This document shows, one piece after another, positions 49,521-58,230 of a stretch of DNA of 64,000 bases. Numbering within the stretch: position 1 is the first letter of the stretch; each line of letters starts with the position of its first letter. The notes below the pieces were generated by a model that was given only the letters and a program-made list of their open reading frames with translations, was not told where the DNA came from and searched no databases. The DNA lies in the NCBI GenBank assembly GCA_964501275.1, contig CAZCSP010000019.1, positions 1 through 64,000 on the forward strand. The letters run 5' to 3'. The DNA comes from 55-13 sp964501275 (GTDB lineage Bacteria > Armatimonadota > Fimbriimonadia > Fimbriimonadales > Fimbriimonadaceae). Position numbers and translations under genes: made by a program.

Positions 49521-51847
49521 CGCGTCATGGCCTCATCAAGATTGTAAATGGCCAGGCAGACGCTGGTGAGGGAGGCGAGTTCGATGGGGTCGTAGGTTTC
49601 GGGTAGGGGGCTGTCGCCTTGGGCTAAAAAGAGCTTTGCCGCTTCTGGGTCGGCTTGGAAGGCTTCGCGGGACCGGGCGAGGCTTCTTAGCAGTATCTGC
49701 AACTCATCCGCTCTCGGGCGACGGACGCACGCTCTTCGGAACGCCTCCGTCAGCCGGGCTTCATCCGTGCGCAAATGGATGACTTGGGAGGCCAGCGCCC
49801 GTCCGGCCTCCACCCAGGTGACGTCGTTCAGCATCGTCAGGGCGTGAAGCGGGGTCGAGGTGAGGCTGGGTTTGACGGTGCAGATTTGGCGGGTCGAGGC
49901 GTCGAACATGTTTCCGGGTGCGACCGTTCTGCGCCAGAAAGTGTAGAGGCTGCGGCGATGGTTGTCCTCGCCTTTGGATTGGGGATAGGTGAAATCGCGC
50001 TCCAAGGTGATGGCGAGGCCGTCCCAGATGCCTTTGGGCTGGTAGGGATAGACCGGCTTGCCGCCCATCTTTGAGTTCAAAAGGCCGCTGGAGGAGAGAG
50101 CGATGTCTCGCAGGAGCATCGAGGGCATTCGGAAGCGGGAGGCGCGGGCGTAGAACTGGTTTGCTGGGTCTTTGGTTTTCAGAGTCGGCGGCAGTTTGGA
50201 GGACTGGCGGTAGGTCGCGCTCATCACGATCATCTTGTGGAGCCGCTTCACGTCCCAACCCGACTCCCGGAAGTCCACCGCCAGCCAGTCGAGGAGTTCG
50301 GGGTGGGTCGGCGGCTCGCTCTGTAGCCCGAAGTTCTCCTCTGTCCTCACCAGCCCACGGCCAGAGAAGAGTTGCCAGTACCGGTTAACTTGGACTCTCG
50401 CGGTCAGCGGATTTCGTTGATCCACGATCCATCGGGCCAGGTCGAGGCGGTTCTTAGTGGGCTGTTTGGGCAGAGTCTCCGGGGTGGCCGGTTGGACTTC
50501 GTCTAGCGGCTCTTCGTAGTTGCCGCGATTCTGAAGGAACGTCTTCCGAGGCTTGGCGTCGGACATTACCATGACCCTGGGCCACCCGGCGCGAATCTTA
50601 GCGATCTCTTCCTCAAGCTTCTTCTTCTCTTCCGCACTGGCCGATGCTAGTTGCTTGGACAACTCATCCACCCGCTTCGACTCCTCGGCTATCGGGATGT
50701 AGATCCAGGGATCGGCGATGCGATATTGGCCTCCACCACTGGGAACTCCGCTTTCGGGCACGTTATTGAAAAACGCCATGAAGCGATAGAAGTCCTTCTG
50801 GCTGATCGGGTCGTACTTGTGGTCGTGGCATCGGGCACAGGCCATGGTGAGGCCGAGCCAGGTGGTGGCGGTGGTGTCCACTCGGTCGTAGAGGATCACG
50901 TTCCGCTGCTCCTCCGGAATCGCCCCGCCTTCGCCGTTGAGCATGTGGTTACGGTTAAAGGCGGTGGCGATCAATTGGTCCTGAGTCGGCTCGGGGAGGA
51001 GGTCGCCCGCCAGTTGCTCGATGGTGAACTGGTCGAACGGCATATTGGCGTTGAGCGCCCGCACGACCCAGTCGCGCCAGATGTATTGGTAGGTGTCGCC
51101 ATCCTGCTGGAACCCGTTGCTGTCCGCATACCGGGCGGCATCTAGCCAAGGAAGGGCCATTCTTTCACCGTAGTGAGGATTCGCCAGGAGCCGATCTACT
51201 AAGCGCTCGTAGGCGTTGGGTGCCCGATCGGCCATGAATGCGTCCACTTCGGCGGGCGTCGGGGTTAGGCCGATGAGATCGAAGTATAGGCGCTTGACCA
51301 AGGTGGCTTTGTCGGCGACGGGCGACGGCTTTAACCCCTCCTTCTCCAGCCTTGCCAAGATGAATGCGTCGATCGGGTTGCGCACCCAAGTCTTGTTTCG
51401 AACGGTTGGTAGAGAAGGGCGCTTGGGGGCGATAAAGGCCCAGTGGCCTTTCTTGGGAGCCTCCCCCTGCTTGATCGCGCCCTGATCGATCCAGTGGCGA
51501 ATCGTTACGGTGTCCCGGTCACTCAGAGGTTTGAACCCCATCGGCATCCGAGGCTTGCCGCCTTTCCCCAAGATGCGGTCGAGGAGGATGCTCGCGCTTG
51601 ATTTGCCGATAGCCACCGACTTCCCAGAGACCCCGCCCTTCATCAGGAGTTCATAGGAGTCGAAGGACAGTCCGCCCGCTGTTTGGTCGCCGTAGTGACA
51701 GGGGGAGCAGTGAGCCTTCAGGATCGGCTGGACGTCGTGCTGAAAGTCGAGTTTGGCCTGGCTTTGGGGTGAGGCGAGCGCGGCATAGGCCACGCTGGCT
51801 GTCGCCAAGACCAATCCAACATAAGCTCGACTCTGATTCGCCGCCAT
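49514..51847 (-). CDS. Exported PSCyt1-DUF1549-DUF1553 protein with haem c motif
   Basis: 777 residues. A signal peptide is followed by a planctomycete-type cytochrome c domain with CSPCH (Cys47, Cys50, His51). DUF1549 comes next (about 145-355, with RNPIDAFILARLEKEGLKP) and DUF1553 forms the C-terminal half (RLDLARWIVDQRNPLTARVQ, GWDVKRLHKMIVMSATYRQS). Such proteins are abundant in Planctomycetota and Verrucomicrobiota and paired with DUF1501 proteins. They have been proposed to act on complex polysaccharides or as redox-linked surface enzymes, but no reaction is established. Confidence 0.92.
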   Translation of the reverse strand: MAANQSRAYVGLVLATASVAYAALASPQSQAKLDFQHDVQPILKAHCSPCHYGDQTAGGLSFDSYELLMKGGVSGKSVAIGKSSASILLDRILGKGGKPRMPMGFKPLSDRDTVTIRHWIDQGAIKQGEAPKKGHWAFIAPKRPSLPTVRNKTWVRNPIDAFILARLEKEGLKPSPVADKATLVKRLYFDLIGLTPTPAEVDAFMADRAPNAYERLVDRLLANPHYGERMALPWLDAARYADSNGFQQDGDTYQYIWRDWVVRALNANMPFDQFTIEQLAGDLLPEPTQDQLIATAFNRNHMLNGEGGAIPEEQRNVILYDRVDTTATTWLGLTMACARCHDHKYDPISQKDFYRFMAFFNNVPESGVPSGGGQYRIADPWIYIPIAEESKRVDELSKQLASASAEEKKKLEEEIAKIRAGWPRVMVMSDAKPRKTFLQNRGNYEEPLDEVQPATPETLPKQPTKNRLDLARWIVDQRNPLTARVQVNRYWQLFSGRGLVRTEENFGLQSEPPTHPELLDWLAVDFRESGWDVKRLHKMIVMSATYRQSSKLPPTLKTKDPANQFYARASRFRMPSMLLRDIALSSSGLLNSKMGGKPVYPYQPKGIWDGLAITLERDFTYPQSKGEDNHRRSLYTFWRRTVAPGNMFDASTRQICTVKPSLTSTPLHALTMLNDVTWVEAGRALASQVIHLRTDEARLTEAFRRACVRRPRADELQILLRSLARSREAFQADPEAAKLFLAQGDSPLPETYDPIELASLTSVCLAIYNLDEAMTRE

Positions 51848-51879
51848 TGGGAACCCTTCTGAGGTTCATTATAGGCGGT

Positions 51880-52052
51880 GTGGGCTGGAATGTGGCCTGT
51901 GAGGTGTGGCTTGTGGAATGTGGAATGGGTCTTGACCCACCAGCAGAACGGTGCGTCACCCTTTGCCGTCTCCGTTTCTTGGTTCCTTGGCGGTGAAAAA
52001 CACCTATCATCGAACTCGGGCTAAAACAACATTCCACAAGCCACAAGCCACA
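51880..52052. repeat. Heptamer and GCGTCACC repeats before recN end
   Basis: gctggaatgtggcctgtgag and tggcttgtggaatgtggaat (7-mers), then ccgtctccgtttcttggttc, and at the end attccacaagccacaagcca, the complement of the first block. Confidence 0.8.
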
Positions 52053-53717
52053 CTACTTGCCGCTGATCAACTCTCGGGCGTTCGCCATCGCGGTTTCGGT
52101 GATCTCTTCTCCGGCTAACATTCGAGCGATTTCGGCGATGCGTTCGTCCCGATTCAGTGGCAGGACCGAAGTCAAAACCCGACCGCCCGACTCATCCTTT
52201 TCGATGCGGAAGTGGGCCGCCGCGGCGGCCGCGATCTGGGGCAGGTGGCTGATGACGACGACCTGGTAGTGCGCCGCCAACTCGGCGAGCTTTCGGGCGA
52301 CGACTGCTGCCGCTCGGCCTCCGAGTCCGGTATCGACTTCGTCGAAGATCAGCGACGGTACCCCGGCTTTCCCGGCGAGAGCGGTCTTGATGGCGAGCAT
52401 CAGGCGGGAGACTTCTCCTCCACTGGCGATCTTGGTGAGTGGGCGGGCGGGCTCCCCAGCGTTGGCGCTGAAGAAAAACTCGACGTTCTCCGCCCCCGTT
52501 GCGTCGGGCTGCTTCACCCGGAAGTTCACCTCAAAGACGGCGCTCTCCATCGCGAGGTCGTGCAGTTGTTGCTCTACCAAGTCGCCGAATTCGGCGGCCT
52601 TGCCGTGGCGAACCGCCGCCAGCTCGGCGCAGAGCATCGACAGTTCCCGCTCGGCTTCTTCTACCTGCTGGGCCAATTGGAATTCGGTGGACTCGGCATC
52701 GTCCAAGGTCTCCAGTTCGGTCTTCGCTTTCTCCAGGTAGTCCAGAATTGCCTGCTCGTCGTCTCCGTACTTGCGTCGGAGGCGTTGCAGGGAGTCGATG
52801 CGAGTGGCGACCTCGTCCAGCCGATTGGGGTCTGAATCCAGGCTTTCGGCGTAGCTCCGCAGAGAGTGGATGCCTTCCTGGAGGTGGATCAGGGCTTCGC
52901 GGATCGGCTTGACGGTAGGCTCCAGGGAGGGGTCGAGAATGGCGGCGCCTTCCAAGTTTCTCAGTGACGCGCCTAATTTTTCATCGGCCGAGCCGTCCTG
53001 GTCTTGGAGCATGGAGAGGGAGCCGAAGGTGGCGGCGGCGAGCTTCTCCATATTGCGCAGGCGGCCCAGCTGGATCTCCAATTCGGGCAGTTCGCCGGGC
53101 TTGGGCATGACGGATTCGATCTCGTTGACTTGGAACTTGAGCAGGTCCAGCTTGTGCTCCCGATCCCGGTGCCCCTGGCGGATGGCGGCGAGTTTGTGGC
53201 GCAGGAGTTCGGCGTTGTGATAGGTGGCCGAGACTTTGTTCAAAAGGCTGAGCGCAGGCTCCCCAATCCAGGCGTCCAGGTAGCCGACATGGGTTTCGGG
53301 GTCGAGCAGGCTTTGGTGGTCATGCTGGCCGTGGAGGTCTACCAGGAGCGAGCCAAGCTGCTTGAGCTGGCCCACGGGAATCAGCTTGCCTCCGACCCGA
53401 CACTGCGACCGCCCTTCGGCGAAGACTTCACGATGGATGTAGAGCGTGGAGTCCTCGATCGGGATGCCTTGGTCCTGGCAGAGTTTGACCAAGCCGGGGC
53501 GTTGGGAGAGGTCGAAGACCACTGAGACGGAGGCCTTGGGCGCGCCCTTGCGGACCAATTCCGAGTCCGCGCGCTCGCCCAGGACTAGCTCGATAGCGTC
53601 CACCAGGAGCGACTTCCCGGCCCCGGTCTCGCCGGTCAAAACGGTGTATCCCGGTCCCAGCGCGATCTGCGCTTTTTCGATGATTGCGATGTTTTCTACA
53701 GTCAGTTCGACGATCAT
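52053..53717 (-). CDS. recN: DNA repair ATPase RecN
   Basis: 554 residues of an SMC-like protein that holds broken DNA ends. Walker A GETGAGKS is at 29-36, two long coiled-coil segments (about 170-350) surround a hinge, and the C-terminal signature ASGGEVSRLMLAI is followed by Walker B SLIFDEVDTGLGG and HLPQIAAAA. It starts at ATG (MIVELTVENIAI). It often clusters with argR or ppnK in other phyla; neither is here. Confidence 0.95.
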   Translation of the reverse strand: MIVELTVENIAIIEKAQIALGPGYTVLTGETGAGKSLLVDAIELVLGERADSELVRKGAPKASVSVVFDLSQRPGLVKLCQDQGIPIEDSTLYIHREVFAEGRSQCRVGGKLIPVGQLKQLGSLLVDLHGQHDHQSLLDPETHVGYLDAWIGEPALSLLNKVSATYHNAELLRHKLAAIRQGHRDREHKLDLLKFQVNEIESVMPKPGELPELEIQLGRLRNMEKLAAATFGSLSMLQDQDGSADEKLGASLRNLEGAAILDPSLEPTVKPIREALIHLQEGIHSLRSYAESLDSDPNRLDEVATRIDSLQRLRRKYGDDEQAILDYLEKAKTELETLDDAESTEFQLAQQVEEAERELSMLCAELAAVRHGKAAEFGDLVEQQLHDLAMESAVFEVNFRVKQPDATGAENVEFFFSANAGEPARPLTKIASGGEVSRLMLAIKTALAGKAGVPSLIFDEVDTGLGGRAAAVVARKLAELAAHYQVVVISHLPQIAAAAAAHFRIEKDESGGRVLTSVLPLNRDERIAEIARMLAGEEITETAMANARELISGK

Positions 53718-53949
53718 GGCTTTCCCCAGCGCATTCGATAGAGACGATCCATCGCCTCTGTATGGAGTGTTCCATGAACGCGGATCGGATTACCTGTCAA
53801 AGGGTGCAGGGGCGGTGTTTCGGCATTGTGGGGTTGGGGAGGGGTGACTATCGGATGCAATCAGACTTCCCTATCCCCTCCGTCCTTCATTCCCTAAATA
53901 GTAAAAAGCCCCCCGAGCCCGAATGGGATCGGAGGGCCTTAGCTGGGAA
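53718..53949. other. Gap between recN and rpmF
   Basis: Holds the terminator of rpmG-rpmF at its right end. The rest has no gene or repeat I can name. Confidence 0.6.
53902..53938 (-). terminator. Rho-independent terminator of rpmG-rpmF
   Basis: On the minus strand gccctccga pairs with tcggggggc around a 15-20 base loop, followed by TTTTTAC. It is 12 bases after the rpmF stop. Confidence 0.85.
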
Positions 53950-54132
53950 TCAGTCTTTGAAACCAGGGAGCCGTCGGCCCTTGTAGTAGCCGTCGGGCGT
54001 GGCCATGCTTCGAAGCTTGTACTGCTCGCCGCCGACCTGCTTGTTGATCTCGATCTCCGGGAGAACGCCCTTATAGTTGGTGCGTCGCAGGGCGGTTCGC
54101 TGGTGGCTGAATCTTCTCTTGGGGTTTGGCAT
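53950..54132 (-). CDS. rpmF: 50S ribosomal protein L32
   Basis: 60 residues. MPNPKRRFSHQRTALRRTNYK is the conserved L32 start (PKRRxS..RR..RR), followed by a short tail. There are no zinc cysteines, as in the non-zinc form. It lies 1 base after the rpmG stop on the same strand, so both ribosomal proteins share one transcript. Confidence 0.9.
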   Translation of the reverse strand: MPNPKRRFSHQRTALRRTNYKGVLPEIEINKQVGGEQYKLRSMATPDGYYKGRRLPGFKD

Positions 54133-54133
54133 T

Positions 54134-54301
54134 TTACTTCTTCTCTCGGTGCAGCGTGTGCTTGCGCAGGTTCGGGTTGTACTTCATGATCTCCAAGCGA
54201 TCCGTGGTGTTTCGCTTGTTCTTGGTGGTGGTGTAGTAGCTCTTACCGTCTTCCGTGCACACCACGCGGATAATTTCTCGGGCTTCCGATTTCTTTGCCA
54301 T
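54134..54301 (-). CDS. rpmG: 50S ribosomal protein L33
   Basis: 55 residues, MAKKSEAREIIRVVCTEDGK, YYTTTKNKRNTTDRLE and MKYNPNLRKHTLHREKK. This matches L33, including the YNP-C-region. Only one Cys is present, so it is the zinc-free C-minus form, as is the partner L32. The gene is short, so it is easy to miss. GAGGACGCA precedes the ATG. Confidence 0.93.
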   Translation of the reverse strand: MAKKSEAREIIRVVCTEDGKSYYTTTKNKRNTTDRLEIMKYNPNLRKHTLHREKK

Positions 54302-54531
54302 TGCGTCCTCTGCTGGCCGACGAAGAAACAGGCACCGTCCAGACAGCCTTGAGATTATGCACGAGTCGGGGGCGGGAATTCAATGCGCGGTGGGACCCCT
54401 ACGAGTTTGGGGTTTGGAGATCGTACACCCTCTGTTTGTGGTGGTTGGTCGCTCCCAAGATTCCCTCCTTCCCTGATTTCCTAATACCCTCCTGCCCTCT
54501 TCCCCCCAAAAGGTATCCTCTTCAACTCCAG

Positions 54532-54617
<86 letters not shown>

Positions 54618-54707
54618 AGCGGCTAGGCCCTTAATCTCCGCTTAACACTCCAGTGCCTTACTTCAATCGCGCGGCAATTGTCGTGCGGCTGGAGACCTTA
54701 CAGAAAG

Positions 54708-55589
54708 ATGAAGAAGGCATTTACCTTAATTGAACTCCTGGTGGTAATCGCGATCATCGCGATCTTGGCCGCCATCCTCTTCCCGGTTTTTGCGCAGGCG
54801 AAGGAGGCGGCGAAAAAGACAGCGGACCTCTCGAACCTCAAGCAGCTTGGTACGGCGCTGGTGATGTACATGGGCGACTATGACGATACGCCTCCCCAGA
54901 CCACTTGGAGCGAGCGGGATCCGATCACTCGTGTGCGGCTTCACAGCGCGAAGATCCACTGGAGCTACACCATGCAGCCCTATGTGAAGAATCTGGACAT
55001 CTTCTACAGCCCCGGCGATCCCGATCCGGCGGTGCCCAATACTCCTGGATGCATGACCGTGGGCCAGATGGCCGCTGATCCCTGGCCTTTCACCTGCGAC
55101 AAGCAGGCTCCCAAGCTCAGCTACATCAACAGCTACAACGTCATTCCCGCCCACGACTTCCTTCCGGTCTCGTCCTCAGTTTACGACGACGCCGCCAGCA
55201 ACGTCGTCTTCACCAACCGCCGAGCGAAAAGGGTCGGTCGAATGACCTCGAACTTCGGCGCTTGGAAGGGCGTCAGCGGCTTCTTTGGAATTGGCGCAGG
55301 CGCCTTTATGAAGGATACGCCCTGCTCCTTCCACGTCTATGGAACCCACTATCGCCGGGCCACCAAGGCCGATGCCGATAACGGCATGATCAACAACACG
55401 GACGACGGGACGCCCACCACGCTGGTGCGCATCAACTTCACCCGGTTCAGCGGCGGGTCGAACTATACGTTCCTCGACGGCCACTCCAAGTTCCACAAAC
55501 TGGAGCAGACTTTGAGCGATACGAGCTTCAAGTGGGGAGAGCGGTTCTACCCGCCCCACGCTCCCTGGAACTCGGACTGCAACCCGTAA
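54708..55589 (+). CDS. Type II pseudopilin-like protein with large C-terminal domain
   Basis: 293 residues. Positions 3-30 (AFTLIELLVVIAIIAILAAI) are a textbook prepilin N-terminus, with methylation/cleavage motif FTLIEL after a two-residue basic leader. The rest is a globular domain of the DUF1559 kind common in Planctomycetota and Armatimonadota, including YTFLDGHSKFHKLE, the H-X9-DG-like end, and four Cys. A prepilin peptidase elsewhere would be needed. It is preceded by tRNA-Leu and has no pilin-assembly neighbours, so a role in a pilus is inferred only from the N-terminus. Confidence 0.9.
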   Translation: MKKAFTLIELLVVIAIIAILAAILFPVFAQAKEAAKKTADLSNLKQLGTALVMYMGDYDDTPPQTTWSERDPITRVRLHSAKIHWSYTMQPYVKNLDIFYSPGDPDPAVPNTPGCMTVGQMAADPWPFTCDKQAPKLSYINSYNVIPAHDFLPVSSSVYDDAASNVVFTNRRAKRVGRMTSNFGAWKGVSGFFGIGAGAFMKDTPCSFHVYGTHYRRATKADADNGMINNTDDGTPTTLVRINFTRFSGGSNYTFLDGHSKFHKLEQTLSDTSFKWGERFYPPHAPWNSDCNP

Positions 55590-55595
55590 GTTAGA

Positions 55596-55694
55596 TGGAC
55601 CGCCGATCTCCAGATCGGCATAGCAGGCTTGTAGCTTCTACTGAGTGGGAGATTTGGTACAAACCTGCTGGCCGATCTGGAGATCGGCGGTCCA
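55596..55694. repeat. Hairpin element, copy A
   Basis: 99 bp. Outer arms tggaccgccgatctccagat(cggc) and its exact complement enclose inner arms agcaggcttgta and tacaaacctgct. It lies 7 bases after the pseudopilin stop. Confidence 0.93.
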
Positions 55695-55698
55695 TTGG

Positions 55699-56304
55699 TC
55701 AATTGGTTTTCTTTTTACGATCCTGGTATGCCTTGAGCGCTTCATCCAGAATCTTCAGCGCCTCCACCCGGTTTTGCATCGGCTTCAATTCGACCGCTTT
55801 GCGCCCCTCGGGAAGCTGCTTGTAGACGCGGAAGAAGGCGCTGATCCGGTCGAGCTCGATCTTGGGCAGGTCGCCGATATCCTTAATGTGATCGTAGGTG
55901 GGATCGACGCCGGAGACGGGGACGGTGATCAGCTTGTCGTCCTGTGCGCCGCCGTCGATCATCGGGAGCACGCCGATGATCCTCACCTTGATCATGGTTC
56001 CCGGCGGCAGAGGCTCTCGGGTGAAGACCAGGGCGTCGAGGTTGTCTCCGTCCCCGGCGAGCGTGCTGGAGACGGTTCCGTAGTTGGCAGGGTAGGCCAC
56101 CGGCATCGACTGGAACCGGTCGACCATCACCAGCCCGGTTTTCTTGTCGATCTCAAACTTGGTCATGCTCCCCTGCGGAATCTCCACCACCATCCAAACC
56201 TCGTCCGACTTGCTTCCGGTCTGAGGGTAGTCGAACGGGTGGACCCATTGGGCAGAGGCGAGGGCGGCAGCGGCGAAGAGGGTGCAAAGAGCCAGAGCTT
56301 TCAT
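55699..56304 (-). CDS. Exported inorganic pyrophosphatase
   Basis: 201 residues. The family signature DGDNLDALV is at 85-93, with active-site YPANYGTV before it, and the rest matches soluble family I pyrophosphatases (KFEIDKKTGLVMVDR, MIDGGAQDDKLITVPVSG). The first 19 residues (KALALCTLFAAAALASA) form a clear signal peptide, so the enzyme should act outside the cytosol, unusual for this family. It would hydrolyse pyrophosphate in the periplasm. It sits between hairpin copies A and B. Confidence 0.88.
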   Translation of the reverse strand: MKALALCTLFAAAALASAQWVHPFDYPQTGSKSDEVWMVVEIPQGSMTKFEIDKKTGLVMVDRFQSMPVAYPANYGTVSSTLAGDGDNLDALVFTREPLPPGTMIKVRIIGVLPMIDGGAQDDKLITVPVSGVDPTYDHIKDIGDLPKIELDRISAFFRVYKQLPEGRKAVELKPMQNRVEALKILDEALKAYQDRKKKTN

Positions 56305-56355
56305 CGAGCAGGAAGGGTACTGGTCCTTAACGTTTTCTTAGCAATTGGGGGCCGA

Positions 56356-56513
56356 TGGACCGCCGATCTCCAGATCGGCAAGCAGGCTTGTACAAGCCGC
56401 TGACTATCAAGCCAATCGACAGGGCTGCTGGAGTCGCTTAGCCAGTTTGAATCTGTACATGAATGTCAGTAGAGACTACAAGCCTGCTTGCCGATCTGGA
56501 GATCGGCGGTCCA
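56356..56513. repeat. Hairpin element, copy B
   Basis: 158 bp. Same outer and inner arms as copy A (inner aagcaggcttgtac.. / ..tacaagcctgctt) with a longer central loop. Confidence 0.93.
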
Positions 56514-56523
56514 TTTGGTCCAT

Positions 56524-56760
56524 CTACAGTCGCATGATTCCGGCGGCGATGCCGCTTCCGCCGAAGGCGAGGAGTACGAGGAGCCACTTGTGTTCATGGT
56601 CGAAGTCGAAGATCGCGAACCAGAGGAGGTAGGGGTTGCAGAGAAGGCTGACAATGCCTTTCCAAAGCTCATCTTTGAACGCTTCAATCAAGATAATGAT
56701 CCAGGCAACCAGCCCGGTAAGCCCGAAGATGCAGGCGAGAATCAGTTTGATGATCTCCAT
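56524..56760 (-). CDS. Small two-to-three-helix membrane protein, unknown
   Basis: 78 residues, mostly hydrophobic: helices at about 5-22, 36-50 and 60-75, with a FDFDHEHK loop between the last two. The ATG is at 56760. It sits between hairpin copies B and C and has no recognisable family. Confidence 0.6.
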   Translation of the reverse strand: MEIIKLILACIFGLTGLVAWIIILIEAFKDELWKGIVSLLCNPYLLWFAIFDFDHEHKWLLVLLAFGGSGIAAGIMRL

Positions 56761-56804
56761 GGTGTGAGGACGGGTGGGAACAGGCGTGGGTTGCTACTGC
56801 CCAG

Positions 56805-56904
56805 TGGACCGCCGATCTCCAGATCGGCAAACAGGCTTGTAGTTTCTACTGATCTTGAGGCAAATCTACAAACCTGCTGAGCCGATCTGGAGATCGGCGG
56901 TCCA
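56805..56904. repeat. Hairpin element, copy C
   Basis: 100 bp. Same outer arms, with inner aaacaggcttgta and tacaaacctgct. It lies 14 bases after the ROK kinase stop. Confidence 0.93.
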
Positions 56905-56917
56905 CCGGTCCATTGCT

Positions 56918-57937
56918 TTAGCTATGCAACCCGAGAGCCATCGCGGCTCCGCCTAGCATTCCGGCGTCCTCTAGTTGCTCGGCAATGCAGATGTCAGTGT
57001 CGGCGAAGAGGGACGGGATGGCGACGTCTCGGGCCGCCTTCTTCGCGGGGCCGAGGATGAAGTCGCCGGCTTTGGCAATCTGGCCTCCCACCGCCAGGAT
57101 GTCGGGGGCGAAGATGTTGATGAAGGACCCCATGCTGATACCGAGGTACCGGCCCACCTCGGCGTAGACTTGGATCGCCAGTTCGTCGCCCTTCTCCGCC
57201 GCCTCCGAGATGATGCGGGGGGTGACCTTGGAGAGGTCGTCTTCCACCAGGTCGTTGATGACGGACGGCCGACCACGTCTCAGCCGATGCACCGCGCGGG
57301 CGACGATGGCGTCTCGGGGAGCGTAGGCCTCAATGGCGCCGTAGGAGCCCGCGTTGCAGTCCAAGCCGTCGGCATCGACGATGGTGTGGCCCAACTCCGC
57401 TCCGCCCTTGTTTCCGCCCACCAACATCAGTGGCCCGCGCGCGTTGCCTTCCACCGCCTCCGGGGAGAGGATGACGCCGCCGCCGATTCCCGTACCTAGG
57501 GTCAGCAAAACCAGGCACTTTGCCTGGTTTTTGCCGACCCCGAACTTGTATTCGCCCAAAGCCGCCAAATTTGCGTCGTTGCCCAACTCTATGGGCAAAT
57601 CCAGCGACTTACTCAGAGGTTGTTTGAGCGGCACGTTTTCCCAATAGCGAAATACGCCGTCGATGGTTTCGCCAAAGTTTGGAGCCCAGCGGACGACGCC
57701 CGCCGCATTGTCGATGTGGCCGGGAACCGCCATGCCGACAGCCTTTGGCTCCGAATCGGCGGCGGAAATCGCCTGTCGTATCGTCGAAGAGATGGCGTCG
57801 AGGATCGCGTTGGTTCCTTCCTGCGCCCGAGAAGGGTGGCTGAACTTTGGACCGGCGGGAGACCCGTCATCATAGAAAGCTCCCGCCCGAACATTGGTCC
57901 CACCCAGATCGACGCCGATTACACAAGGCCGCTGCAC
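56918..57937 (-). CDS. ROK-family glucokinase-like sugar kinase
   Basis: 339 residues. ATP-binding motif GVDLGGTNVRAG lies at the start, with a sugar-binding region including ELGNDANLAALGEYKFG and TLGTGIGGGVI. ROK kinases usually bind a structural zinc with His and three Cys (CxCGxxGCxE). Here the same place reads GHTIVDADGLDCNAGSYGAIE, so the His and first Cys remain but the second and third Cys are Ala. Sugar phosphorylation is still likely. Substrate is probably glucose or a related hexose. Confidence 0.88.
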   Translation of the reverse strand: MQRPCVIGVDLGGTNVRAGAFYDDGSPAGPKFSHPSRAQEGTNAILDAISSTIRQAISAADSEPKAVGMAVPGHIDNAAGVVRWAPNFGETIDGVFRYWENVPLKQPLSKSLDLPIELGNDANLAALGEYKFGVGKNQAKCLVLLTLGTGIGGGVILSPEAVEGNARGPLMLVGGNKGGAELGHTIVDADGLDCNAGSYGAIEAYAPRDAIVARAVHRLRRGRPSVINDLVEDDLSKVTPRIISEAAEKGDELAIQVYAEVGRYLGISMGSFINIFAPDILAVGGQIAKAGDFILGPAKKAARDVAIPSLFADTDICIAEQLEDAGMLGGAAMALGLHS

Positions 57938-58009
57938 GGGCAGATTCTAGCATCGGGACCTTTGGTAACGGAGGCGGAATTTCTAAACGTAACGTAAAAG
58001 AAATGTTTG

Positions 58010-58227
58010 GAATGCTGGATTGCTCGATTGCTTGGTTGGGGGAATTTGAGATTTTGGATTTGAGATTTGAAGGGAGCGTACAATCTGGCATTGGGTGTTC
58101 GGCGTTGGGTGTGGGGCATTCGGCACTTGGCATTCGGCATTGGGTCTTTGGTGTTCGGCACTTAAGCAATCAAGCAATCAAGCAATCCAGCAATCGAGCA
58201 ACCCAGCATTCAAGCAATCGAGCAATA
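58010..58227. repeat. Octamer and heptamer repeats before the MoxR operon
   Basis: tgctggattgctcgattgct (octamers, 58013-58035), ttgggtgttcggcgttgggt and catttcggcacttggcattc-type 7-mers (58085-58160), then agcaatcaagcaatcaagca (58163-58227), the complement of the first block. The MoxR ATG follows 4 bases later. Confidence 0.85.
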
Positions 58228-58230
58228 CAC

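Noticed and set aside
48059..49606. 515-codon plus-strand frame over the DUF1501 gene
   Set aside because: Antisense to a well-matched DUF1501 protein; no recognisable motif.
57847..58230. Upstream extension of the MoxR gene
   Set aside because: It runs through octamer and heptamer repeats and antisense to the ROK kinase start; MoxR homology starts at 58231.
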